DNA of 28,024 bases from Flavobacteriaceae bacterium UBA5534 (GTDB taxonomy: Bacteria; Bacteroidota; Bacteroidia; Flavobacteriales; Flavobacteriaceae): the NCBI GenBank assembly GCA_002426015.1, contig DINS01000008.1:291220-319243 (forward strand), written 5' to 3'. Below, piece by piece: positions 16,983 to 25,480 of this stretch. The notes beneath the pieces were generated by a model that searched no databases, was not told where the DNA came from, and worked only from the letters and a program-made list of their open reading frames with translations. Made by a program: the position numbers and the translations under genes. Position 1 is the first letter of the stretch; every line of letters starts with the position of its first letter.

Positions 16983-17660
16983 CTATAATCGTTGGTCCAT
17001 TAAAAACAAATTCCCTAAATCTCCCATAATTATTGATTTGCCAATAAGCTTGTAATCATTACTCTCTAAATAACTCACAATAGCCGATTGTAAATCTTTA
17101 TTCAATTCCAAATCCGACTCTACAACTATAATTTTTGGTCTATAAAGATCCCAATCATTAGTTTTTAAAACTTCTAAATCGAAACCTTCCACATCAACAT
17201 CAAAAAAGTCCAAGCGCTCCTCGGCTCCCAAATACGTGTCGAGTATGGTCTTTAATGAGTACGTAGGAATCTGTATGGTTTGTTTTATTCTATCAGTAAG
17301 TTGATGTTTTTTTATATAATCTAAATTCAGAGTATTCATTGAGCTATGCTCATCATCTAGCATATAATAATTTAAATGCTTGGAATCTTCACCTACACCG
17401 TAATTCAGAAAATAATCCCTCGGGCGTATTTTTTTATACAGTTCCTTTAATTCCGGATTTGGGTCAATACAGAGTCCTTTCCAGCCTCTTACATAAAAAT
17501 AATAGGTGTTTGAAGCATTGGTAGGATGCCAACAACCTATATCAACATACACACCAGGTGATGTTGCCTTTATGAGTTTACGCAATTGTATATCATCACC
17601 AGACTTTGAAAAACTGATATTATAACGGTTATAAATAAACTCTCTTATCTTCTGTTTCAT
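16983..17660 (-). CDS. FkbM-family SAM-dependent methyltransferase
   Basis: A 225-residue methyltransferase. S-adenosylmethionine motif I is GVYVDIGCWHPTNASNTYYF at 36-55, GLCIDPNP at 62-69 carries the ribose-binding acidic residue, and DVDVEGFDLEVLKTNDW at 154-170 is the FkbM hallmark followed by LYRPKIIVVE. This is the short subtype with YVDIG and NDW(D/E)LYRP, shared with the gene at 25481-26221, so the two are probably paralogues. It sits 49 bp downstream of fcl, which fits a role in methylating fucose, but that is inferred from position only. It is the last gene before the 128-bp gap and so probably ends the upstream transcript. Confidence 0.88.
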   Translation of the reverse strand: MKQKIREFIYNRYNISFSKSGDDIQLRKLIKATSPGVYVDIGCWHPTNASNTYYFYVRGWKGLCIDPNPELKELYKKIRPRDYFLNYGVGEDSKHLNYYMLDDEHSSMNTLNLDYIKKHQLTDRIKQTIQIPTYSLKTILDTYLGAEERLDFFDVDVEGFDLEVLKTNDWDLYRPKIIVVESDLELNKDLQSAIVSYLESNDYKLIGKSIIMGDLGNLFLMDQRL

Positions 17661-17709
17661 ATAACATTAATATTCCTACTGATGGGCAATACTAAAATTA
17701 AACCCATTT

Positions 17710-18636
17710 TCAACGATCAACAAACTGTTCTTTATAAACCTTCCGTATCCCTTCTTCTAAATTTATTCTGTGTTTCCAACCCAAACTGTGTATTAATGAT
17801 ACATCTAACAACTTTCTTGGTGTGCCATCGGGCTTTTCGGAATTCCAAACAATCTCACCTTTAAAACCTGTGATTTCCTGTATTAGTTTTGCAAGTTCTT
17901 TTATTGATAAATCCTTACCGGTTCCAATATTCACTATAGCATTTCCCGTGTAATTTTGCATTAAGAAGTAACAAGCTTTAGCTAAATCATCCACATGCAA
18001 AAACTCTCGTAATGGGTTTCCTGTTCCCCAAACTTCAACACTAGGAGCGCTAGTTTGTTTTGCTTCATGGAACTTTCGCAATAGCGCAGGCAAGACATGA
18101 GATAAGTTTAAATCATAATTATCATTGGGTCCATATAAATTAGTAGGCATGGCAGAAACAAAATCGCAACCATATTGCCTATTGTAGTTTTCACATAGTT
18201 TCACACCTGCAATTTTTGCAATAGCATAAGGCTCATTAGTAGGTTCTAATGGGCCTTCTAATAAACAGGTTTCTTTTATGGGCTGCGAAGCTAATTTGGG
18301 ATAGATACAAGAAGATGCCAAAAACAACAACTTCTTTACACCATGTACATAACTTTGATGTATAACATTGGCCTCTATCATGACATTCTCATACAAAAAA
18401 TCAGCTCTATAGGTATTATTAGCCTCTATACCACCAACTTTAGCTGCGGCCAAAAACACATACTCTGGCTGTGCTTCTTTAAAAAAATCGATAACAGCTT
18501 GTTGATTGGTCAGATCTAACGCTTCAGAGGGTTTTACAATAAGGTGCTTAAACCCTTCCTTTTTCAATAATCTAAAAAGTGCAGAACCTACCATGCCTCG
18601 ATGACCTGCAATATATATTTTGGAGTCCTTTTTCAT
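17710..18636 (-). CDS. fcl: GDP-L-fucose synthase
   Basis: A 308-residue bifunctional 3,5-epimerase/4-reductase that converts GDP-4-keto-6-deoxy-D-mannose to GDP-L-fucose with NADPH. The cofactor loop is IAGHRGMVGSAL at 9-20. AAAKVGGIEANN (63-74) and ASSCIYP (107-113) are diagnostic for the family, and the catalytic Tyr-x3-Lys is Y137 and K141 in NEPYAIAKIAG. PTNLYGPNDNYD and PLREFLHVDDLA follow. Length is typical. It starts 7 bp after the gmd stop, forming the standard two-gene GDP-fucose cassette. The call is secure; the alternative of another GDP-sugar reductase is unlikely given these motifs. Confidence 0.95.
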   Translation of the reverse strand: MKKDSKIYIAGHRGMVGSALFRLLKKEGFKHLIVKPSEALDLTNQQAVIDFFKEAQPEYVFLAAAKVGGIEANNTYRADFLYENVMIEANVIHQSYVHGVKKLLFLASSCIYPKLASQPIKETCLLEGPLEPTNEPYAIAKIAGVKLCENYNRQYGCDFVSAMPTNLYGPNDNYDLNLSHVLPALLRKFHEAKQTSAPSVEVWGTGNPLREFLHVDDLAKACYFLMQNYTGNAIVNIGTGKDLSIKELAKLIQEITGFKGEIVWNSEKPDGTPRKLLDVSLIHSLGWKHRINLEEGIRKVYKEQFVDR

Positions 18637-18643
18637 AGTTCAA

Positions 18644-19756
18644 TTAATCATTCGATGATTTAGATTTATAACCTCCTGCTCTCAAATAAGCTTCTTTCTT
18701 AAAAAGTGTTATATCACTCGCCATCATCTCATTAATCAACCCTTTTAAGTCATACTTAGGCTGCCACTGTAATTCTTTCTTACATTTAGAGGCATCTCCT
18801 ACTAACAAATCGACCTCCGTGGGCCTGTAATATGCTGTGTCAATTTTAACAACAACTTTTCCTGATTCTAACTGATAGTTTGGATCTTCACAAGATAAAA
18901 TTCGACCGACTTCATCTTTACCTTTACCTATAAACTCTAAAACAATACCGATTTCTTTGAAGGCGAGCGTTACAAATTCTCTTACAGTTGTTGTAATTCC
19001 TGTCGCAATTACATAATCACTCGGCTTGGTTTGCTGTAACATGAGCCACATAGCTTCAACATAATCTTTAGCATGTCCCCAATCGCGTTGTGCATCCAAG
19101 TTCCCTAAATATAAGACATCTTGTTGTTTTAATGCAATCCTGCTAGCAGCACGCGTAATTTTTCGGGATACAAAGGTTTCACCTCGCAAAGGCGATTCGT
19201 GATTAAATAAAATACCATTGCAGGCAAACATCTGATAAGCTTCACGATAATTAACCGTAATCCAATAAGCATATAATTTAGCCACACCATATGGCGATCG
19301 CGGATAAAAAGGCGTGTGTTCCGTTTGTGGCGTTTCTTGTACCATACCATAAAGCTCCGACGTCGAAGCTTGATATATTTTTGTTTTTTGGGTGAGTCCT
19401 AACAAGCGAACCGCTTCTAAAATACGCAGCGTTCCTAAACCATCCACATTGGCGGTATATTCGGGAGTGTCAAAACTCACTTTTACATGACTCATCGCTC
19501 CCAAATTATAAATCTCATCAGGCTGAACATCTTGTATAATTCGTGTAATGTTCATGGCATCACTCAAATCACCATAATGCAAAGTAAACCGAATGTAGTC
19601 TTCATGTGGGTCCTGATATAAATGGTCCACGCGATCTGTATTTAATAAAGATGCACGTCGTTTAATACCATGTACCTGATAACCTTTTGATAATAACAAT
19701 TCGGCTAAATAAGCGCCGTCCTGTCCTGTAATCCCTGTAATCAGTGCTGTTTTCAT
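18644..19756 (-). CDS. gmd: GDP-mannose 4,6-dehydratase
   Basis: A 370-residue dehydratase that converts GDP-D-mannose to GDP-4-keto-6-deoxy-D-mannose, the shared precursor of GDP-fucose, GDP-rhamnose and GDP-perosamine. The N-terminal loop is ALITGITGQDGAYLAELL at 4-21. GIKRRAS, NLGAMSHVKVSF, STSELYG (131-137) and YPRSPYGVAK (Y156, K160) are all canonical, and AQRDWGHAKDYVEAMW follows. DTAYYRPTEVDLLVGD near the C-terminus is also typical of Gmd. The ATG overlaps the upstream GT2 stop by ATGA, and fcl follows after 7 bp, so the product is most likely committed to L-fucose. Confidence 0.97.
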   Translation of the reverse strand: MKTALITGITGQDGAYLAELLLSKGYQVHGIKRRASLLNTDRVDHLYQDPHEDYIRFTLHYGDLSDAMNITRIIQDVQPDEIYNLGAMSHVKVSFDTPEYTANVDGLGTLRILEAVRLLGLTQKTKIYQASTSELYGMVQETPQTEHTPFYPRSPYGVAKLYAYWITVNYREAYQMFACNGILFNHESPLRGETFVSRKITRAASRIALKQQDVLYLGNLDAQRDWGHAKDYVEAMWLMLQQTKPSDYVIATGITTTVREFVTLAFKEIGIVLEFIGKGKDEVGRILSCEDPNYQLESGKVVVKIDTAYYRPTEVDLLVGDASKCKKELQWQPKYDLKGLINEMMASDITLFKKEAYLRAGGYKSKSSND

Positions 19757-20625
19757 GGGGTTTTAAATATTTTATCCATATATGAATAGTAAATCTCATT
19801 ATCTATAATATCGTAGTGTTTTGATCTAGTACTAATAAGAGAATCTACATTAAATACCTTAAATTTTTGAAGTATGTTAATATAAGTACTCAAGGCTTTT
19901 ATTCGTTTTAATGAACGCGTTTGTTGTGGGCTAACCTTATAATTACCTAGTACACCTTCAATTTCTTTTATATAATTTTCCTTATGTAGTGCAGAGAGCT
20001 GCCCTTCTCGTTTTCGCCATGCACCTATGGGCAAGTTACAATTATACAAGCGTTCGTGCTGAAAAAAACGAAACCATAATTCAAAATCGCCTGCTAGTTT
20101 CAGTCGTTTATCAATCACACCTCCAGAAACATCCCATAAGTCACGTCGCCAAAATGTCGATTCTTGCTGTATCCATTGATACTCATTATTCAAAAATTGA
20201 AGAAAACCAAACTTCTTTGCATCACCTGTATATACCAATTGCCCTTTTAAGTCAATAAAACTTTGCATGCCTTGTATCCAGCTTACATGTGGTAAATCCT
20301 TAAATAATCTAGCCATGGTAAACAATGCATTATCACACAAAATGTCATCGCTATTAATCCACCCCATAATAGAGCCCGTAGATAGCTCAAAGCCTTTGTT
20401 TAACGCATCATACATCCCTTCATCTGGCTCACTAATCCAGATAGTAATAAAATTAGAATGCGATTTTATAAGCTCCAAAGTGCCATCGGTACTTCCGCCA
20501 TCAACAACAATATACTCCAAATTTGGATACGCTTGCCTTATGACCGACTGTATAGTTGCTTCTAAATAATCAACTTGATTATAGACAGGTGTAATGAGAG
20601 TTATTTTTGGGTAGCTAGTGTTCAT
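19753..20625 (-). CDS. Glycosyltransferase family 2
   Basis: A 290-residue GT-A enzyme. The N-terminus KITLITPVYNQVDYLEATIQ at 7-26, YIVVDGGSTDGTLELI (38-53), SEPDEGMYDALNKGF (65-79) and the metal motif INSDDILCDN at 90-99 are textbook for this subgroup. AGDFELWFRF is the acceptor-side acidic motif. It is a paralogue of the next-upstream GT2 (20731-21636), sharing the QVIRQ/YPNLEY-type segments and NSDD. It follows a 105-bp gap and overlaps gmd by ATGA. That coupling to the GDP-fucose genes makes a fucosyltransferase role conceivable, but bacterial fucosyltransferases are more often in other families, so I do not assign a donor. Confidence 0.92.
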   Translation of the reverse strand: MNTSYPKITLITPVYNQVDYLEATIQSVIRQAYPNLEYIVVDGGSTDGTLELIKSHSNFITIWISEPDEGMYDALNKGFELSTGSIMGWINSDDILCDNALFTMARLFKDLPHVSWIQGMQSFIDLKGQLVYTGDAKKFGFLQFLNNEYQWIQQESTFWRRDLWDVSGGVIDKRLKLAGDFELWFRFFQHERLYNCNLPIGAWRKREGQLSALHKENYIKEIEGVLGNYKVSPQQTRSLKRIKALSTYINILQKFKVFNVDSLISTRSKHYDIIDNEIYYSYMDKIFKTP

Positions 20626-20716
20626 TTAATCTAATATGACTTAAAAAAATCTGTATGATTTTTAATTTTTCGGACTGTATCTTATGAAGTAAAAGTATGA
20701 TTCTTTAGCGTTTTAG

Positions 20717-20729
20717 AAAAAAAAAAAAA
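20717..20729. repeat. Homopolymer A13 tract in the 105-bp gap between two GT2 genes
   Basis: Thirteen consecutive A on the plus strand (T13 on the transcribed sense) start two bases past the stop codon of the upstream GT2 gene. No stem precedes the run, so it is not a standard intrinsic terminator. The rest of the gap (20626-20716) is AT-rich and shows no -7 box, repeat or ORF that I can support. The run is long enough to be prone to length change, but it lies outside coding sequence. Confidence 0.8.
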
Positions 20730-20730
20730 T

Positions 20731-21636
20731 CTATAACATCCATTTGATGCAATCAATTTCCTCAATACTGTATTCGTTATACTCCTTTTTAAACTTTTTT
20801 AAAAAATAGGTTTCACTATATCTACTTTTGAAAAGAATAGTACAAAATTGTATATATAGTTTTTGAAAATACTTAAAATCAAACTTTTCATTCCTAATCA
20901 AATCGTATAATTTGGCATATTTCACAGTGTAGATACTATATATTTTGTATAACTCATCTCTTCTTTTTTCTCCTCCAACCCCAGTCTTGTGAGCCTCATG
21001 AAATCTATACATAGAAAGAGGTTTATTTATTTTAAAAAAAGGAATGTCATTCTTTTTCGCCCTTAAAAACCATTCCCAATCAAAACCAAAATGAAAATCC
21101 GTATTTAATTCCCCATTGTTACTCCAAACCTTTTTACTCCAAAAAGAAGAAGGTTGGATTATAGTGTCAACCAGTTCAAGTGGGATGGTTTCAAAATTTT
21201 TAAGGACATCACTTCCTTTCGCTTCTACACCAGTTGCTTCTTTTTCTTCAAAATGAATACAGTTTCCAAAATATATTCCATCGCCTTTTTCCTGATATGT
21301 TTGTGCTATATAGTTTAACGCATTTGGCATTAACATGTCATCACTATTGAGCCACATGAGTATATCTCCTGTACATTTTTCAAAGCCTTTGTTAATCGCA
21401 TCTGCTTGTCCTTTGTCTTTTTCAGAAACCCAATACGTCAGATGGTTTTCATACTTTTTTATAATAGCAACTGAATTATCATTACTACATGCGTCATAGA
21501 TTAAATATTCTAAATTTGGATAAAACTGACCTATTACCGACAGGATAGTAGCTTCAAGATACTGCCCTTGGTTATAGGAAGGTGTTATTATTGAAATTTT
21601 TGGGTAGTCGCTTCTTATTAATTGTTCTTCTCTCAT
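20731..21636 (-). CDS. Glycosyltransferase family 2
   Basis: A 301-residue GT-A enzyme, paralogous to the one at 19753-20625. KISIITPSYNQGQYLEATIL at 13-32, EYLIYDACSNDNSVAIIKKY (43-62), SEKDKGQADAINKGF and the metal motif LNSDDMLMPNAL at 96-107 define it. FGFDWEWFLRAK supplies the acceptor-side motif. DACSNDNS stands where most relatives read DGGSTDGS, a visible substitution in the loop contacting the donor base, so specificity may differ from its paralogue. The C-terminal third is lysine- and aromatic-rich. It begins 9 bp after the GT4 stop, so it is part of the same transcript. Confidence 0.92.
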   Translation of the reverse strand: MREEQLIRSDYPKISIITPSYNQGQYLEATILSVIGQFYPNLEYLIYDACSNDNSVAIIKKYENHLTYWVSEKDKGQADAINKGFEKCTGDILMWLNSDDMLMPNALNYIAQTYQEKGDGIYFGNCIHFEEKEATGVEAKGSDVLKNFETIPLELVDTIIQPSSFWSKKVWSNNGELNTDFHFGFDWEWFLRAKKNDIPFFKINKPLSMYRFHEAHKTGVGGEKRRDELYKIYSIYTVKYAKLYDLIRNEKFDFKYFQKLYIQFCTILFKSRYSETYFLKKFKKEYNEYSIEEIDCIKWML

Positions 21637-21645
21637 TTCTCAAAA

Positions 21646-22917
21646 CTATTGTAAAAGGCTTTTAAATAAATTCACATAACGATTAGCTTGAACTGAAAGG
21701 TTATAATCTTTTACAGCTTCGTCTCTAATCTTGGCTCTATCAAAAGTGCCATCCATTTCAAAAAACAAATTTAACGACTCTAACAATGAACTAACACTAA
21801 TATCTTTAGATATTAACCCATTTTGTCCATTATAAATCATATCTGGAATTCCACCCACAGGAAAACCTATAACTGGTGTCCCACACATTAAGGATTCTAA
21901 CACTGTATTTGGCAAATTGTCCATTAATGATGGTATTATAAAAGCATCAGCAGCCGAATAAACCATACTCATTAGACGCTCGTCATATATAGGCCCCAAC
22001 TCAATGATATTATTGCCAACATCTAACGTATCGTTGGAATCTCCAATGGCACACAACACAACATCGTCTCTCTTTAACTGTTGAAAAGCTCTTTGAAGAT
22101 AAGCAAAGCCTTTTCTGTGACTACTTATAGAATCGGCAACAAAAACAAGAACCTTTTTATCAAAAGGTATATTGAAAACCGACCTTGAATAATTTCTGTC
22201 TCTCGGCATAAAGATATTAGAATCTAAACCATATGGAATATGCAAAACTGACTTTGAGCTAAACACCAAACTCTTTTTGGCTTCTTCTGCCAACCATTTT
22301 GATGGGGCTACAATAGTTAAATTATTTATTGGTTTTAAAGCGCGCTGTTTTATCTCGATATTTCTTATAAAAATTTCTTGTTCTAACGCTGTTATAGTCC
22401 GAGTTATAGGAAATCCAGAATCGTCAATTCCACAATAGTCTTCTGAATAATGCTCTCCTCCAGTAAAAGGATTCATATCGTGTAGCGTCCAAACTACTGG
22501 TTTTGTGTTTTTTTCAAAAAAAGAACTATAGTCTAAAAAATCGGAAACCCAATGCAAATTGATAATATCTGCTTGCTGATATAAAAGTGAAGTGGTTATA
22601 TCATAATTAGAATTAGGGTAACTAAACCATTCTAATTCTTTTGCCCTATCTTTTAAAAAAGCACTCTTTGTCAGAACTGGTGTATGCTTAGATACAGAAA
22701 TTGAGTTTAAAAGTGATTTTAATTTATTTTTTAATTTTTGCCATCGTGATAACTTTATAACTTCAGGTTTAAATTGATAGGTATTATAGTTTGTTTTGCG
22801 TTTTTCCTTTAGAAGCACAGAAGCATCAACACCTTCATGCAATAAGCCTTGATGCAATCTTAAACAAGCATTTGCAGCGCCACCAACATCATATGTATTA
22901 ACTATTAATACGTTCAT
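21646..22917 (-). CDS. Glycosyltransferase family 4, WcaC-like
   Basis: A 423-residue GT-B enzyme. The N-terminus MNVLIVNTYDVGGAANACLR has the glycine-rich acceptor loop, and VVWTLHDMNPFTGGEHYS at 141-158 with a following C162 is the signature of WcaC-type transferases of colanic-acid-like loci. The donor domain begins near VLVFVADSISSHRKGFAYL (256-274). The C-terminal motif DNLPNTVLESLMCGTPVIG at 333-351 carries Asp at the first E-x7-E position, as in a common GT4 subgroup. The gene overlaps the preceding methyltransferase by ATGA. Its substrates cannot be deduced. Confidence 0.92.
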   Translation of the reverse strand: MNVLIVNTYDVGGAANACLRLHQGLLHEGVDASVLLKEKRKTNYNTYQFKPEVIKLSRWQKLKNKLKSLLNSISVSKHTPVLTKSAFLKDRAKELEWFSYPNSNYDITTSLLYQQADIINLHWVSDFLDYSSFFEKNTKPVVWTLHDMNPFTGGEHYSEDYCGIDDSGFPITRTITALEQEIFIRNIEIKQRALKPINNLTIVAPSKWLAEEAKKSLVFSSKSVLHIPYGLDSNIFMPRDRNYSRSVFNIPFDKKVLVFVADSISSHRKGFAYLQRAFQQLKRDDVVLCAIGDSNDTLDVGNNIIELGPIYDERLMSMVYSAADAFIIPSLMDNLPNTVLESLMCGTPVIGFPVGGIPDMIYNGQNGLISKDISVSSLLESLNLFFEMDGTFDRAKIRDEAVKDYNLSVQANRYVNLFKSLLQ

Positions 22918-23753
22918 AATTTTCTAGCTTCAATAAATAAGGAATCTGGTTTTCTGACCTCTTCACCAATAACATCTAATTGGTAAGATTCCCAGTTAGT
23001 TATTGAACTTTCAAAGGCTGTACATACTTTTATATCCTTAAAACCATTATTTTTTAATAACTCACTTAATGAATAGCGGTCATACATCCATTGATGAATT
23101 TCACCAGCAAGTCTAAATTGTCCAATTTTCAAGGCCTTCAATTGATGCTCTGACAGTGTCTTCCTTATATGCTTTTTAATTCTTCTCTTTATTTTTAACA
23201 ATAAGTCAGACAGGGTCTTCCTTTTTTTGATGGTCTCTGTTTGTTGATTAATCGTTTTTTCTTGACTAACTTCATAAGCAGCTCTTATTTTTTTTGCTTC
23301 TGAACCTAGGCGGTCAATAACATAGCTTTCATTAGGAATCTCCTGCTGATGCAAATAAGATGTCATAAGACCACCACTCTCATTTCTCACCATCTGATCG
23401 AATAACTCTAAAACAATCCACTCATAATTTTTCTTGGCGGTTTCATCTCCAGACATAGCTAATTGCATAGTCCTTAAGTATTCTATGGAAATTTTTTCTA
23501 AATCTGGAACGGCAATTCTTAGTATGCCATTACTTTTTAAAACACGAGCACATTCTTTTATAAATTGAAAACCATCCTTTTTAGAAAAATGTTCTAAAAC
23601 ATGTGAATGATAAACGACATCCATGACATTATCATTAAATGGGATACCTTCCAATAAATTATGTGATGTCACATCGCTATGAGTCGATACGAAATCAACA
23701 TTAATCCAATCTTTATGAAAAGAATCACCACAGCCTAGATTAAGTAGTTTCAT
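22914..23753 (-). CDS. Class I SAM-dependent methyltransferase (Methyltransf_11-like)
   Basis: A 279-residue protein whose first half is a class I methyltransferase: motif I KLLNLGCGDSFHKDWINVDF at 2-21, VYHSHVLEHF at 47-56 and RVLKSNGILRIAVPDL at 70-85. The second half, after about residue 95, carries a lysine-rich segment (KRKTLSDLLLKIKRRIKKHIRKT, about 176-198, written here as one region) that looks like a basic amphipathic helix. It could bind membrane or a carrier lipid. A final helix-strand unit returns to the methyltransferase fold. Overlaps by ATGA on both sides tie it to the fusion protein and the GT4. The methyl acceptor is unknown; a sugar hydroxyl is likely given the setting. Confidence 0.85.
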   Translation of the reverse strand: MKLLNLGCGDSFHKDWINVDFVSTHSDVTSHNLLEGIPFNDNVMDVVYHSHVLEHFSKKDGFQFIKECARVLKSNGILRIAVPDLEKISIEYLRTMQLAMSGDETAKKNYEWIVLELFDQMVRNESGGLMTSYLHQQEIPNESYVIDRLGSEAKKIRAAYEVSQEKTINQQTETIKKRKTLSDLLLKIKRRIKKHIRKTLSEHQLKALKIGQFRLAGEIHQWMYDRYSLSELLKNNGFKDIKVCTAFESSITNWESYQLDVIGEEVRKPDSLFIEARKL

Positions 23754-25480
23754 AAATTATTAAAGTCTTTAAATCCAAAAATATTCAATTGAAAATCCAT
23801 ATTATTATACGTCTTCAGTCCCATAAACGGAGACTTAATAGAATTATCCCCAGGAATTGACATATATAGCCTAAACTTTGCTGAAGAAAGTATATCAATA
23901 ACTTCATTTAATCTTTGCTCTTGACCAACAAAAGAATGATATTCTACAAAAATGCGTTCAACATTCTTCAACTCTTCTACAATATCTTTAAGCACAACTG
24001 TTTCAGCGCCTTCAATATCCAATTTTAAAAAATCAACATGCTTTTGCAGATATGGTTTTAGTGATTCTACTAAAACCATACTTGATGGTTTTAATGTATG
24101 ATCTACAGCTTCCAACAAACCAGCATCTGCTCCTTCCGATTTAAAAGATAGTTGGGTTTCTTCATCCCAAAGCCCTTTATTTACTAATTCTATTCCTTCA
24201 AATTTGAAAGACTCTATATTATTTTTTAAAATATTATATATTACAGTATCTGGCTCAAATGCAACAATAGTTGCAGAAGGATAAAGCAACTTAAAATAGA
24301 TTGATGCTAAACCAATATTTGCACCACCGTCAATAATATAAGGGTTATCATTTTTTGTTTGAAATTGGTATATTCTGTCTTTAAAAATCTCATTATGCAT
24401 AAACAAAAATGATGCGCAATCTGGCACAATTATTTGATATCCCTCCAATTCAACCTTAGTTTGAGTATATCGTGGAACAGCCTTTAAATCTTCATAAAAA
24501 TCCTTCTTATGCCTTTTATCATCTAAACCAATTTTTCGTTTTATAAAAGATTTTAATTCTGGTGCTATGAAATTAGAAAGATTCCTTTTTTTCTTTAACT
24601 TCTTTTCAACCTTGTTTTTTCCCTTTAAACTTTCCTCTATTAAATGAACAACTTTATCATCTAATAAAACAGGCTCTTTTTCCACTTTAATATAAATATC
24701 TTTTGAAAACATTTCATTCTTTTGGTCCTCAATTACAACCTTCTCACAATGAACACCTGTCCCATCAAACCCAATGTTTTGAACTAAAGTTTGATTTGGA
24801 TAAAGAAACAGTCCTTTTTGTAAAAACATAGATGTGTAAAATCTTACTGCCCATGAATCATTTCTGCCTAAAGTTTGATCTTTTAGCATTTGATAATATT
24901 TAATATTACCAAAATCTAACTTCTCATATATTTTTTTAGATTGCACCTCCTTTAAACAATCCTCTCCATTAAAATTAATTTTATGCCATCTATCAGCCCA
25001 TGTGGCATATCCCCAAGAACTCATTATAGGCAAAAAATACGTTGGCTGTTTAATTGTCTTCGAACTTGGAAATCGGTATCCTGAAACCCCAAAAACCTGT
25101 TGCTCTTCTTTATATAGGTTTAACCCATCATTCATAAACTGCAAAAAATAGGTTCCTGTAACAATATCGTCTTCCAAAACAATAACACTCCCATGCTTTT
25201 CTATAACTTCAGTCACTCCCTGTATGACAGAGTTTGCCAAGCCTAAATTATGTTCGTTTTCAATGATAGTAACCGTCTTGCACCATTCTTGTGATGTTAC
25301 TAACGCTCGAACAGCTTCAATTTTTTTCAAATCTTCCAAGGCGGCATTTGGTTTGGCGCCATCACAATAAATATATAAGTCACTTTGATTAGCCAGTGTA
25401 TTTGCCTGCAATGCATGAAGTGTTTGCTCGGCATGCCAAGGACGATTATATACAAATAAGACAACAGGTGCGAGATTCAT
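23750..25480 (-). CDS. Fusion: GT-A-like glycosyltransferase plus FkbM methyltransferase
   Basis: A 576-residue two-domain protein. Residues 1-285 look like a GNT-I/GT2-like GT-A transferase: PVVLFVYNRPWHAEQTLHAL at 5-24, IYCDGAKPN at 37-45, ENEHNLGLANSV (74-85), the EDD metal motif at 103-105 and SSWGYATWADRW (154-165). A lysine-rich linker spans about 285-325. Residues 345-576 are an FkbM methyltransferase with motif I YIIDGGANIGLASIYF (381-396), AFEPD (407-411) and LKLDIEGAETVV (485-496). The reading frame is continuous, so this is a true fusion that could add a sugar and methylate it. Its ATG abuts the stop of the preceding FkbM gene, and its stop overlaps the next gene by ATGA. Confidence 0.87.
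   Translation of the reverse strand: MNLAPVVLFVYNRPWHAEQTLHALQANTLANQSDLYIYCDGAKPNAALEDLKKIEAVRALVTSQEWCKTVTIIENEHNLGLANSVIQGVTEVIEKHGSVIVLEDDIVTGTYFLQFMNDGLNLYKEEQQVFGVSGYRFPSSKTIKQPTYFLPIMSSWGYATWADRWHKINFNGEDCLKEVQSKKIYEKLDFGNIKYYQMLKDQTLGRNDSWAVRFYTSMFLQKGLFLYPNQTLVQNIGFDGTGVHCEKVVIEDQKNEMFSKDIYIKVEKEPVLLDDKVVHLIEESLKGKNKVEKKLKKKRNLSNFIAPELKSFIKRKIGLDDKRHKKDFYEDLKAVPRYTQTKVELEGYQIIVPDCASFLFMHNEIFKDRIYQFQTKNDNPYIIDGGANIGLASIYFKLLYPSATIVAFEPDTVIYNILKNNIESFKFEGIELVNKGLWDEETQLSFKSEGADAGLLEAVDHTLKPSSMVLVESLKPYLQKHVDFLKLDIEGAETVVLKDIVEELKNVERIFVEYHSFVGQEQRLNEVIDILSSAKFRLYMSIPGDNSIKSPFMGLKTYNNMDFQLNIFGFKDFNNL

Noticed and set aside
19129..19350. Second minus-strand ORF of 73 residues inside gmd
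   Set aside because: It is an alternative frame within the strongly conserved gmd gene and has no features of its own.
20717..20730. Intrinsic terminator at the T13 run after the GT2 gene
   Set aside because: No GC-rich stem or other hairpin precedes the T-run on the minus strand.
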